Below are positions 9,207-18,931 of a DNA stretch of 64,000 bases, piece after piece. The notes below the pieces were generated by a model, which was given only the letters and a program-made list of their open reading frames with translations, had not been told where the DNA came from and made no database searches. Position 1 is the first letter of the stretch; every line of letters begins with the position of its first letter. The stretch is from the NCBI GenBank assembly GCA_001556125.1, contig LSIG01000209.1, forward strand, positions 1 through 64,000. The letters are read 5' to 3'. Position numbers and translations under genes: made by a program. Source of the DNA: Rhizobiales bacterium CCH10-E5. GTDB lineage: Bacteria > Pseudomonadota > Alphaproteobacteria > Rhizobiales > Beijerinckiaceae.

Positions 9207-10507
9207 TCGGGACTGCCCTGTCCCTGCTCGTCGCGCTGGTCGCGCTGAGCATCCCCGTCGCCGCCGCCCTCGCCCTGATGGCCTATGTGCTGCAGGCCAA
9301 CTATGCCTTCTTCCCGATGACCGGCGCCGTGGGCGAACTGGCCTGGAACTCCTCCAACGACTTCATCCTGATCGCCGCGCCGATGTTCATCATGATGGGC
9401 GAGCTGATGCACCGCTCGGGCATGAGCGAGCGCCTGTTCAGCGCGCTCTCGCCCTGGTTCGCGCGCGTTCCCGGCCGGCTGATCCACACCAACATCGCGG
9501 CGAGCGCGATCTTCGCGGCGACCTCGGGCTCGTCGGTGGCCACCGCCGCCACGATCGGCACGGTGGCGATCCCCAATATGGACAAGGGCGGCTACAACCG
9601 GCCGCTTTTCCTCGGCTCGATCGCGGCCGGCGGCACGCTCGGCATCCTGATCCCGCCCTCGATCAACATGATCATCTATGCGGTGCTGACCGACACCTCG
9701 GTCGCCGATCTTTATGCCGCCGGGTTCATTCCCGGCTTCCTGCTCGCCGGGCTGTTCTCGCTGATGGTGCTGGGCCTGGCGCTCTACCGGCCGGAATGGG
9801 CCGGCCCGAAGGTCGACAGCGCCGATCTCTGGCGCCAGCGCGCCGCGGGCCTGCGCCATCTCATCCCGCCGCTGGGGCTGTTCCTCGTGGTCGTCGGCTC
9901 GATCTATGCCGGCATTGCGACGCCGACGGAGGCCGCCGCGCTCGGCCTGATGGCGACGCTCGGCCTCGTCGCCGCCAATCGCCAGCTGACCCTGCCGGTG
10001 CTGCTGCGCGCCTTCGAGGGCACGGTCCGGACGACCTGCATGGTGATGCTGATCGTCATCGCTGCCTTCTTCCTGAATTTCGTGATGGTCTCGATCGGGC
10101 TGGTCAAGGCGATCACCGATCTCGTCCTGGCGCTGGGCTGGCCGCCGCTCGGCATGCTGATCGCGATCGTCGTGTTCTATCTGATCCTCGGCTGCTTCAT
10201 GGAGACGCTGTCGATGATGATCGCGACGACGCCGGTCGTCGTCCCTGTGATCACCGCGCTCGGCTACAGCCCGGTCTGGTGGGGCATCATCTTCGTGATC
10301 CTGATGGAGGCGGCGCTGATCACGCCCCCGGTCGGGCTCAACCTCTATGTCGTCCAGGCCGTGCGCGGCAAAGGCAACTTCATGGATCTGTGCATCGGCG
10401 CGCTGCCCTTCGTCCTGGCGATGCTGGCGATGATCGCGATCCTGATCGCTTTCCCGCAGCTGGCGCTCTGGCTGCCGACCATCCTGAACCCGAAAGCCGG
10501 CGGCTGA
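9203..10507 (+). CDS. dctM: TRAP transporter large permease (DctM family)
   Basis: 434 residues, about 12 membrane segments, the usual DctM size. Family-typical stretches are MMGELMHRSGMS near residue 70, FAATSGSSVATAATIG near 108 and GTLGILIPPSINMIIY near 150. The GTG start at 9203 overlaps the dctQ stop, so translation is coupled. It forms the transport pore with DctQ; the cognate binding protein follows 37 bp downstream. Confidence 0.92.
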   Translation: MIGTALSLLVALVALSIPVAAALALMAYVLQANYAFFPMTGAVGELAWNSSNDFILIAAPMFIMMGELMHRSGMSERLFSALSPWFARVPGRLIHTNIAASAIFAATSGSSVATAATIGTVAIPNMDKGGYNRPLFLGSIAAGGTLGILIPPSINMIIYAVLTDTSVADLYAAGFIPGFLLAGLFSLMVLGLALYRPEWAGPKVDSADLWRQRAAGLRHLIPPLGLFLVVVGSIYAGIATPTEAAALGLMATLGLVAANRQLTLPVLLRAFEGTVRTTCMVMLIVIAAFFLNFVMVSIGLVKAITDLVLALGWPPLGMLIAIVVFYLILGCFMETLSMMIATTPVVVPVITALGYSPVWWGIIFVILMEAALITPPVGLNLYVVQAVRGKGNFMDLCIGALPFVLAMLAMIAILIAFPQLALWLPTILNPKAGG

Positions 10508-10544
10508 GGCCGCCAGAACCCGCCCGAAGAAGGAGAAGCTTGCG

Positions 10545-11582
10545 ATGAAACGCCTGATCCCGATCGCCGCCTTGGCCGGCACCCTCCTCTGCGGCGCCGC
10601 GCACGCCCAGGGCCTGCCTGCGACGAGCTTCAACGTCGTCGGCAGCATCGGCAATCTGTCGATGTACACCAACCGCGAGGTGCCGTTCTGGAACGAGACG
10701 GTGCCGAAGGAATCCGGCGGCGCGATCAAGGTGCAGGTCAAGCCCTTCACCGAACTCGGCTTCAAGGGGCCCGAGATCTTCCGCCTCGTCTCGGCCGGCA
10801 CGCTGCAATTCGCCACCACGGTGCTGAACTACAATTCGGGCGAGGTCCCGATGAACGAGGCGACCGATCTCGTCGGTCTCGTCGGCTCGGTCGAGGAGCT
10901 TCAGAAGGTCGTCGACGTCTTCCGCCCGACCTACGCCAAGTTCCTCGAGGAGAAGCACGGCCTGAAGCTGCTGGGCTTCGGCACCTATCAGGCGCAGGTG
11001 ATCTACTGCCGCGACGCCTTCACCAAGGTGGCGGACCTCAAGGGCCGCAAGGTCCGCGCGTCGGGCGCCTCGCAGCAGGCCTTCGTCAGCCATATCGGCG
11101 GCTCGCCGATCAACCTCGCTTTCGCCGAAGTCCAGCCGGCGCTCGCCAGTGGCGTGATCGACTGCGCCATCACGGGAGCCCTCTCCGGCTATCGCTCGAA
11201 ATGGCATGAGAGCGCGAAGTTCATCTCGCCGATGCCGATCAATTTCGGCCTCTCCGCCCAGCTCGCCAATCTGAAGTGGTGGAACACGCTCGATCCGAAG
11301 GTGCAGGCCTTCCTGAGCACCCATCTGCGCAAGCTCGAGGATTCGATCTTCGACCAGGCCAAGACCGAGACCCAGACCGGCCTCGACTGCAACACCGGCA
11401 AGGCCTGCAGCGAGGGCACGCCCGCCAATATGAAACTCGTACCGGTGACGCCGGAGGACGAGGCGCTGCGCAAGGACGCGCTGACCAAGGTCATCCTGCC
11501 CGCCTTCGCCGGTCGCTGCGGCGCGGACTGCGTCACGACCTGGAACGGGACGATCGGCGCCTTCCTGAAGATCAAGATCTAG
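10545..11582 (+). CDS. dctP: TRAP transporter periplasmic binding protein (DctP family)
   Basis: 345 residues with a Sec signal peptide (MKRLIPIAALAGTLLCGAAHA). The carboxylate-binding arginine region KVRASGASQQAFV near residue 170 is present. Two cysteine pairs occur near the C-terminus (LDCNTGKAC and GRCGADC), an uncommon feature that could form disulfides in the periplasm. A good AGAAGGAGAAG ribosome site lies 6-7 bp before the ATG. Last gene of the hyuAB-TRAP group; ends at a strong hairpin shared with the convergent lacI-type gene. The ligand is unknown. Confidence 0.88.
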   Translation: MKRLIPIAALAGTLLCGAAHAQGLPATSFNVVGSIGNLSMYTNREVPFWNETVPKESGGAIKVQVKPFTELGFKGPEIFRLVSAGTLQFATTVLNYNSGEVPMNEATDLVGLVGSVEELQKVVDVFRPTYAKFLEEKHGLKLLGFGTYQAQVIYCRDAFTKVADLKGRKVRASGASQQAFVSHIGGSPINLAFAEVQPALASGVIDCAITGALSGYRSKWHESAKFISPMPINFGLSAQLANLKWWNTLDPKVQAFLSTHLRKLEDSIFDQAKTETQTGLDCNTGKACSEGTPANMKLVPVTPEDEALRKDALTKVILPAFAGRCGADCVTTWNGTIGAFLKIKI

Positions 11583-11593
11583 TCGAGAGACCG

Positions 11594-11625
11594 CCATGCA
11601 CCGCTTGCCCAAGGGCGGTGCATGG
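11594..11625. terminator. Bidirectional hairpin between dctP and the LacI-type gene
   Basis: Perfect 11-bp inverted repeat, CCATGCACCGC at 11594-11604 and GCGGTGCATGG at 11615-11625, with a 10-base loop. It lies between two convergent genes. No U-tract follows on either strand, so termination may depend on Rho or on the stem strength alone. Confidence 0.7.
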
Positions 11626-11644
11626 TGCCTATCGCAGGATCGGT

Positions 11645-12670
11645 TCAGGATGCCGCGAGCCGCCTGCACGAGCGACGGACGACCAGTTCGACCGGCAGGA
11701 GCTGCTGCGGCTCCACCGGCTGACCGGCCACCATAGCCATCAACGTCCTCGCCGCGAGGTTGCCGATCCGGCCCGTGGGAACATGGACGGTCGTCAGGCC
11801 CGGCGAGACATGGGCGGACATGTCCAGCCCATCGATGCCGATGACGCTGAGGTCCTCGGGAACGGCCATCCCGCGAGCATGGGCTTCCTCGAGGCAGCCG
11901 ATCGCGAAAACGTCGATGCCGCCGATCAGCGCCGTGGGGCGATCTTCGAGGTCGAGCAGCATCGCACATCCGGCCCGCCCACCGGCGAGGGTCAGCGATT
12001 GCTCGACGACAAGGGTGTCCGGCAGCGAAAGGCCAGCCTGCTCCAGCGCCTGCCGAGCGCCGGCGAGCCGGGCCCTCTGGCGATCGTTGAACTGTGTATG
12101 GCCGACGATCATGCCGATGCGGCGGTGTCCGAGGCTGATCAGATGCTCCGCCGCCAAACGGCCCGCCATCGCATTGTCGATGGTGACGGCGGTAAAGTGA
12201 CCGTCGCCGCACCAGGTCAGGACCACAGGAAGGCGAGAGCTGCGCAGCAGAGCCGTCGTCTCCGGCGACCGTTCGGCCCCGACCAGCATCAGGCCGTCGA
12301 CACCGCGTCCGAGCAGAGCGCGTACCGCCTGCGTCTCGGCCGCTGGGCTGGCTTCGTGCGAGGCGACGAGCAGCAGATAACCCGACTGAGCCAGCGTTGC
12401 CTGCATCGCCTGGAGGGCACGCGCGAAGATGGCGCTGTCGAGTGTGGGGACAATCGCGCCGATCGTCATGGATCGGCCAGAGGCGAGCGCCCTCGCCGCG
12501 CCATCGGGCAAATAGCCGAGGCGCTGGGCACTGGCCCTGACCCGTGCGAGCGTGTCAGGCGAGAGCAGCTCGGGCTGCGCGATGGCACGCGACACCGTTG
12601 CAGCGGATACGCCGGCATCCCGGGCCACATCGCTCAGCTTGACGCGCGCAGCGCTCACCAGCGCCCCCAT
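11645..12670 (-). CDS. LacI-family transcriptional repressor
   Basis: 341 residues. N-terminal helix-turn-helix VKLSDVARDAGVSAATVSRAI at residues 10-30 followed by the hinge region (GYLPDGAARALASGRS), then a periplasmic-binding-protein-like ligand domain (MTIGAIVPTLDSAIF, MVGHTQFNDRQRARLAG, VIGIDGLDMSAHVSPGLTTV). Divergent from the ABC/dehydrogenase operon and flanked by two matching operators, so it probably represses that operon and itself. The ATG at 12670 overlaps one operator; a GTG at 12658 preceded by GGGGGC is an alternative start that would leave the operator upstream. The effector is unknown, perhaps the imported substrate or a derivative. Confidence 0.92.
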   Translation of the reverse strand: MGALVSAARVKLSDVARDAGVSAATVSRAIAQPELLSPDTLARVRASAQRLGYLPDGAARALASGRSMTIGAIVPTLDSAIFARALQAMQATLAQSGYLLLVASHEASPAAETQAVRALLGRGVDGLMLVGAERSPETTALLRSSRLPVVLTWCGDGHFTAVTIDNAMAGRLAAEHLISLGHRRIGMIVGHTQFNDRQRARLAGARQALEQAGLSLPDTLVVEQSLTLAGGRAGCAMLLDLEDRPTALIGGIDVFAIGCLEEAHARGMAVPEDLSVIGIDGLDMSAHVSPGLTTVHVPTGRIGNLAARTLMAMVAGQPVEPQQLLPVELVVRRSCRRLAAS

Positions 12671-12684
12671 GAAATTTCTTTCAT
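12669..12684. promoter_or_regulatory. Candidate LacI-type operator over the repressor start
   Basis: ATGAAA-TTTC-TTTCAT, a perfect 6-bp inverted repeat with a 4-base spacer. The half-sites TGAAA/TTTCA are the same as in the operator at 12784-12797. Its position over the repressor start suggests autorepression. Confidence 0.65.
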
Positions 12685-12751
12685 GCTTATAGCCGCATCA
12701 TCGCAGGGCCAGCAAGCCGAACGATGAAGATTGCGGCCGATTCCACTATGG

Positions 12752-12780
12752 TTGACACATCCTCGAGAGTCTGGAACGTT
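12752..12780 (+). promoter_or_regulatory. Candidate sigma-70 promoter of the ABC/dehydrogenase operon
   Basis: A consensus -35 TTGACA at 12752-12757 is followed after 17 bases by AACGTT (12775-12780), a weak -10. The operator at 12784 would lie at the transcription start, the usual place for LacI-type repression. Confidence 0.45.
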
Positions 12781-12783
12781 AAC

Positions 12784-12797
12784 TGAAAGCGCTTTCA
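12784..12797. promoter_or_regulatory. Candidate LacI-type operator upstream of the ABC operon
   Basis: TGAAAGCGCTTTCA is a perfect 14-bp palindrome with the central CG typical of LacI/GalR operators. It lies 26 bp before the first ABC permease ATG and shares half-sites with the operator at 12669-12684, 115 bp away centre to centre. Confidence 0.75.
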
Positions 12798-12822
12798 TCA
12801 GAAGAGCGCGCCGGGAAACGCC

Positions 12823-13599
12823 ATGATCGGAAGACGGGGATGGATCGGCCTGGGCTCGGTGGCGGCTGTGCTGCTGCTGTGGTTCGGCCTGACCACGGTC
12901 ACGGGCTTCGTGTCCCCCGGTCGCTTCCCCTCGCCGGCCGACTTCTGGGCTTCGCTGAACCAGATCGCGACCCGCGGTTATGCCGGGGGCGCACTTGCAG
13001 CCCATGCGCTGCAGAGCGTGAAGCTCGTCGTGATGGGCTTCCTCGTCGCCATCGCGACCGGTGTTCCGCTCGGCCTGTGGATGGGCTGGGACCGAAGGGC
13101 CGAGGCCGCGATCAACCCGATCTTCCTGATCATTCGGCCGATCCCGCCTTTGGCCTGGATTCCGCTCGCGATCCTCTGGCTCGGCCTCGGTGACGGCGCC
13201 AAGATCATGGTGATCTGGTTTGCCGCCTTCGTACCCTCGGTGATCAACTCTTTCGCCGGCGTTCGCAACATCGATCGACCGATCATCGAGGCCGCGCAGA
13301 TGCTGGGCACGCCGCGCGGGCGGATGGTCACGGAGGTGATCGCGCCGGCCGCCGCCCCGATGATCTTCACCGGCCTGCGCCTGTCGCTCCAGGCCTCCTG
13401 GACGACGCTGGTCGCGGCCGAACTCGTCGGCGCGCTCGCCGGCATCGGCTTCGTGCTCAACATGGCCCAGCAGGACATCTATCCGGGGATGATCCTCGTC
13501 GGGATGGTGACGGTCGGCGTGCTCGGCTGGGCGACGACCTACGCGCTTGGCCTGGCTGAGCGCCGTGCGCTGGCCTGGAACGTCGCGGGGAGAGATTGA
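12823..13599 (+). CDS. ABC transporter permease, sulfonate/nitrate/taurine type (SsuC/TauC-like)
   Basis: 258 residues, about six membrane helices. The EAA loop, which contacts the ATPase, is visible as IDRPIIEAAQMLGTPRGRM near residue 150, and RPIPPLAWIPLAILWLG near 103 is typical of the SsuC/TauC/NrtB family. First gene of the operon behind the LacI operator. Overlaps the second permease gene at a TGATG junction. Family transporters import sulfonates, taurine, nitrate, pyrimidine precursors or bicarbonate; the downstream enzymes favour a sulfonate. Confidence 0.88.
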   Translation: MIGRRGWIGLGSVAAVLLLWFGLTTVTGFVSPGRFPSPADFWASLNQIATRGYAGGALAAHALQSVKLVVMGFLVAIATGVPLGLWMGWDRRAEAAINPIFLIIRPIPPLAWIPLAILWLGLGDGAKIMVIWFAAFVPSVINSFAGVRNIDRPIIEAAQMLGTPRGRMVTEVIAPAAAPMIFTGLRLSLQASWTTLVAAELVGALAGIGFVLNMAQQDIYPGMILVGMVTVGVLGWATTYALGLAERRALAWNVAGRD

Positions 13600-14387
13600 T
13601 GCAGTCGTCTTCCCTGCGCCTGAGCGAGAAGTGCGCCTGGGGGGCTCTCGGCCTCGTCGGCTTTCTCGGGCTCTGGGCGGCGCTGTCGGCCTTCGGCATC
13701 GTGCCGCGCCAGTTCCTGCCCTCGCCGCTCGATGTCCTCACCCGCTTCGTCCATTTGCTGACCAACCCCTTCGCCGGGGCGACGCTGCCGCAGCATCTGG
13801 CCTCGAGCTTCCAGCGCTATGCCTATGGCGTACTGCTGGCGGCCTTCATCGGCGTGCCGCTCGGTCTGCTGATGGGCTGGTTCCGCTGGCTCGACGACAT
13901 CGTCACCCCGCTCTTCGACGGGCTTCGCTTCATCGCGCCGATCGCCTGGGTGCCCTTCGCCGCTTTGTGGTTCGGCGTCGGCATTGGCGGGCCGATCCTA
14001 ATCATCTTCGCGGGCGCCTTCCCGCCCTGCCTGATCAACGCTTATCGCGGCGCCCGCTTCGTCGAGCCGCGCCTGATCGAGGCGGCACGCATGCTCGGCA
14101 CCGGGCATCTGCGGATGATCCTCGAAATCCTGCTGCCGGCGGCGACCCCCTCGATCGTCTCGGGCCTGCGCGTTTCCGCGGGCCTCGGCTGGCAGTCGCT
14201 GGTCGGGGCGGAGCTGATCGTCGCGGCCGCCGGCGTCGGATTCATGATGGTGCAGGCGCAGGCCAACGTCGCGACCCCGACCGTGATGGCCGGCATGGTC
14301 GCGATCGGCCTCGTCGGCATGGCGATCGACGTGATGCTGCGACAGGGCGAAGCCTGGCTTCGCCGCCGCCGCGGCCTCCAGGCGTAA
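13599..14387 (+). CDS. ABC transporter permease, sulfonate/nitrate/taurine type, second subunit
   Basis: 262 residues with six predicted helices and the same layout as the preceding permease: RFIAPIAWVPFAALWFGVG near residue 108 and an EAA loop VEPRLIEAARMLGTGHLRM near 155. A second, non-identical permease implies a heterodimeric channel instead of the SsuC homodimer. The open frame begins with a TTG at 13596, but the ATG at 13599, sharing a base with the previous stop and preceded by GGGGAGAG, is preferred. Confidence 0.88.
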   Translation: MQSSSLRLSEKCAWGALGLVGFLGLWAALSAFGIVPRQFLPSPLDVLTRFVHLLTNPFAGATLPQHLASSFQRYAYGVLLAAFIGVPLGLLMGWFRWLDDIVTPLFDGLRFIAPIAWVPFAALWFGVGIGGPILIIFAGAFPPCLINAYRGARFVEPRLIEAARMLGTGHLRMILEILLPAATPSIVSGLRVSAGLGWQSLVGAELIVAAAGVGFMMVQAQANVATPTVMAGMVAIGLVGMAIDVMLRQGEAWLRRRRGLQA

Positions 14388-14400
14388 GGGAAGGAGGGCG

Positions 14401-15198
14401 ATGGGTTCGATCCGTTTCGACAAGGTCGACAAGGTCTTCGGTCCGGTGTCGGGCGGCGTGAAGGCGCTCGACGACATCAATCTGGCGATTGCCGACAAGG
14501 AGTTCGTCGCGATCGTCGGCCCCTCCGGCTGCGGCAAGACGACCTGTCTGCGCATGGTCGCCGGCTTCGAGCCGCCCAGCGCCGGCATCGTCAGCGTCAA
14601 CGGCAAGGCGGTGACGGAGCCGGGGCCCGATCGCGCCGTGGTCTTCCAGCAATTCGCGCTGTTTCCGTGGAAGACGGTGCGCGAGAACATCGAGCTCGGC
14701 CTGCGCAACAAGAACCTGCCCAAGCCCGAGCGCGACGGGCTGGTTGCCGGCGCGCTCAAGCTGATGAACCTCGAGAGCCACGCCGATGCCTTTCCGCATC
14801 AGCTCTCGGGCGGCATGCAGCAGCGCGTCGCCATCGCGCGGGCCTATGTGCTCGATCCCGAAGTGCTGCTGATGGACGAGCCCTTCGGCGCGCTCGACGC
14901 GCAGACCCGCGTCGTCATGCAGGAGGAACTGGTGCGCTTGGCAAGGGTCAACCCCCGCACCGTGCTCTTCATCACCCATGCTGTTGAGGAGGCGGTCTAT
15001 CTCGCCGACCGGGTCGCGATCATGACCCGCCGCCCGGGCCGCATCAAGGAGGTGCTCGACATCCGCTCGGTGCGGCAGGCCGAGAACTGGGACCGCCATG
15101 AGCGCATCGAGGATGTGATGGATCTCGAATCCTTCGTCCATCTGCGCACCCAGATCTGGAAGTCGCTGCGCGAGGAGAAGGGCGCCCATGGGGTCTGA
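14401..15198 (+). CDS. ABC transporter ATP-binding protein (SsuB/TauB-like)
   Basis: 265 residues. Walker A GPSGCGKTT near residue 40, Q-loop VVFQQFALFPWKTV near 80, signature LSGGMQQR near 137, Walker B VLLMDEPFGALD near 157 and switch histidine in LFITHAVEEA near 192. Powers the two-permease importer. An AAGGAGGGCG ribosome site lies directly before the ATG. Overlaps the following aminotransferase gene by 11 bp. Confidence 0.93.
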   Translation: MGSIRFDKVDKVFGPVSGGVKALDDINLAIADKEFVAIVGPSGCGKTTCLRMVAGFEPPSAGIVSVNGKAVTEPGPDRAVVFQQFALFPWKTVRENIELGLRNKNLPKPERDGLVAGALKLMNLESHADAFPHQLSGGMQQRVAIARAYVLDPEVLLMDEPFGALDAQTRVVMQEELVRLARVNPRTVLFITHAVEEAVYLADRVAIMTRRPGRIKEVLDIRSVRQAENWDRHERIEDVMDLESFVHLRTQIWKSLREEKGAHGV

Positions 15199-16444
15199 CC
15201 TCGCCATGCTGCCGCGCCTCGCACGCGACCTGACCGAGCCGGAGCCCATTCCGGAGGCGGGCATCGCGCGCGCCTGCGAACTGATGCGCTCGGGCCGGCT
15301 GTTCCGCTATGGCGAGATGGGCGCCGACCAGAACGATGTCGCCCTGCTGGAGCAGGAATTCGCCGCCTTCGTCGGCCGGCGCTATTGCATCGCGGTCAAC
15401 TCCGGCGGCGCCGCCCTGTGCCTGGCGCTGAAGGTGCTGGACCTGCAGCCGGGCGAGCCGGTGCTGGTCAACGGCTTCACGCTGGCGCCGGTGCCCGGCG
15501 CCATCCTTCATGCCGGCGGCCGGCCGGTTCTGGTCGAGATCGGCCCGGACTACGTCATCGACTGCACGGATCTGCGCGCCAAGGCCCGCGCCTCTGGCGC
15601 CCGCATCCTGCTGCTGTCGCATATGCGCGGGCATATCGCCGACATGGATGCCGTGATGGCCGCCTGCGACGAACTCGGCCTGCTGCTGGTCGAGGATTGC
15701 GCCCATGCGCTCTGCGCCGCCTGGGATGGCCGCGCCATCGGCACCTTCGGCACGGCGGCCGCCTTCAGCGCCCAGACCTACAAGCATCTAAACGCCGGCG
15801 AGGGCGGGTTCCTCGTCCTCGACGATGACGACCGCACGGCGCGCGCGATCCTCCACTCGGGCAGCTACATGCTGCACGGCCAGCATCGCAGCGCGCCGGC
15901 TGCAGACGTGATGTCCCGCTGGGAGGAACAGACACCCAATTTCAGCATGCGGATGACGGCACTGGCCGCTGCGCTGCTGCGGCCGCAACTCCACGACCTG
16001 CCGCGCCGAGCCGCGCGCTGGAACGCCATCCATGATCGCATGGGCGCCGCCATCGCGCGCTCTCAGCATGTCCGGCTGCCGGCGCGCTCGCCGAAGGAGC
16101 GCTACGCCGCGACCTCGGTCCAGTTCTCGCTGCTCGGTTTCGGGGACGACGAGATCGCCGCGGTGCTCGAGCGCTGCGCCGCCCGCGGCCTGCCGATCAA
16201 ATGGTTCGGCGCTGGCCGGCAGCGCGGCTTCACCAGCGCGCCGCGCCATTGGCGCTATGCGGGCGAGCAGGGGCCGATGGCACAGACCCACGCCACCCTG
16301 GCCGGGCTCTGCGACATCCGCACCCCGCTCTCGCTGACCGATCAGGACTGCGACCTCGCCGCGGAAATCCTGCGCGAGGCCATCGAGACCATTGTCTCCG
16401 CACGTGCGGAGACAGGGACAACCGGGCGGGCCGCCACCGGCTGA
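15188..16444 (+). CDS. DegT/DnrJ/EryC1/StrS-family PLP aminotransferase
   Basis: 418 residues. Fold-type I PLP enzyme of the sugar-aminotransferase family: substrate/PLP loop VNSGGAALCLALKVL near residue 72, the PLP ring contact VEDCAHALCAAWDG near 167, and the Schiff-base lysine in FSAQTYKHLNAGEGGFLV near 198. Known members transaminate nucleotide-linked keto-sugars or make amino-inositols, and some are structural relatives with other roles. It lies inside an ABC importer operon between the ATPase and the binding protein, which is unusual and suggests action on the imported compound. An ATG at 15206 is an alternative start that would remove most of the overlap. Confidence 0.85.
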   Translation: MGSDLAMLPRLARDLTEPEPIPEAGIARACELMRSGRLFRYGEMGADQNDVALLEQEFAAFVGRRYCIAVNSGGAALCLALKVLDLQPGEPVLVNGFTLAPVPGAILHAGGRPVLVEIGPDYVIDCTDLRAKARASGARILLLSHMRGHIADMDAVMAACDELGLLLVEDCAHALCAAWDGRAIGTFGTAAAFSAQTYKHLNAGEGGFLVLDDDDRTARAILHSGSYMLHGQHRSAPAADVMSRWEEQTPNFSMRMTALAAALLRPQLHDLPRRAARWNAIHDRMGAAIARSQHVRLPARSPKERYAATSVQFSLLGFGDDEIAAVLERCAARGLPIKWFGAGRQRGFTSAPRHWRYAGEQGPMAQTHATLAGLCDIRTPLSLTDQDCDLAAEILREAIETIVSARAETGTTGRAATG

Positions 16445-16477
16445 GACCCGGGTCAACGACAACAGGGAGAGACAAAG

Positions 16478-17527
16478 ATGAAACGCATCGCTGCCGGATT
16501 GGGTCTTGCCGCCGCGCTGGCCTTCGCCGCGCCTTCGCCGGGTCAGGCGCAGACCGCCATTGGCGTCAGCTACCAGCCCTCGCTCTACTGGGCGCTGCCG
16601 TTCCATTACGCCACCGTCAAGGGCTGGTGGAAGGAGGTAAGCCTGACGCCGAACTTCTCGACCTTCCCGGCCGGCGCGCCGCAGATCGCGGCCTCCGCCG
16701 CCAAATCCTGGGATGTCGGCGGCACCGGCTCGGTCCCCGCCGTGCTCGGCGCGGTGCGCTTCAACATTCTGACCATCGGCATCACCAACGACGAGTCGAA
16801 GACCAATGCGATGATGGTGCGCGGCGACAAGTTCGACGCGATCAAGACCGATCCGAAGCTGCTGAAGGGCCAGAAGCTGCTGCTGACCACCAATTCGACG
16901 GTGGATTACGCGGCGCGCAAATGCCTGACCAAGTTCGGCCTGCAGCAGAGCGATATGCAGTTCGTCAATCTCGGCCAGGCCCAGATCATCACCGCGATCA
17001 CCTCGAACAATGGTGATGTCGCGGGCGTCTGGGCGCCCAATACCTACACGCTCGAAGAGCGCGCCAACGCCAAATATCTCTGCTCGGGTGCCGATGCCAA
17101 CGCGATCGTGCCCGGCGCGCTGATCGTGCGCGGCGATTTCGCCAAGGAGCGTCCGGACGACGTGGCGAAGTTCCTCGCGGTCTTCCTGCGCGGCTGGTCC
17201 TGGGCCAAGGCCAACCCGGCCGAGGCGCGCACGCTCGCGCTCGACTTCTACAAGCAGGGCGGGCTCGAGGTGACTCCCAAGGCGATGGACCAGGAGTTTG
17301 CGCTGCGCCCGACCTTCGGCCTCGACGAGCAGCTCAAGCTGATGGCGCGGGCCTCCGGAGCCTCGACGGTGGATGGCTGGTTCTCCGAGATCGGCAAGTT
17401 CATCACCGAGGTCGGCACCATCCCCTCCAACCCGGACGCGAAGAGCTACGTCACCGACGACTTCCTGAAGCGCGTCGCCGCCGACCCCAAGCTCAAGGCC
17501 TTCGCGACCGAATTCGACAAGAAGTAA
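16478..17527 (+). CDS. ABC transporter periplasmic binding protein (NMT1/THI5-SsuA-like)
   Basis: 349 residues with a Sec signal peptide (MKRIAAGLGLAAALAFAAPSPGQAQ). The mature protein has the NMT1-like pattern of sulfonate/nitrate/taurine binding proteins: YQPSLYWALPFHYATVKGW at the front, ASAAKSWDVGGTGSVPAVLG near residue 75 and AGVWAPNTYTLEERA near 190. Belongs with the permeases and ATPase upstream. A hairpin directly downstream could raise its mRNA level relative to the enzymes that follow. Confidence 0.9.
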   Translation: MKRIAAGLGLAAALAFAAPSPGQAQTAIGVSYQPSLYWALPFHYATVKGWWKEVSLTPNFSTFPAGAPQIAASAAKSWDVGGTGSVPAVLGAVRFNILTIGITNDESKTNAMMVRGDKFDAIKTDPKLLKGQKLLLTTNSTVDYAARKCLTKFGLQQSDMQFVNLGQAQIITAITSNNGDVAGVWAPNTYTLEERANAKYLCSGADANAIVPGALIVRGDFAKERPDDVAKFLAVFLRGWSWAKANPAEARTLALDFYKQGGLEVTPKAMDQEFALRPTFGLDEQLKLMARASGASTVDGWFSEIGKFITEVGTIPSNPDAKSYVTDDFLKRVAADPKLKAFATEFDKK

Positions 17528-18928
<1,401 letters not shown>

Positions 18929-18931
18929 GGG

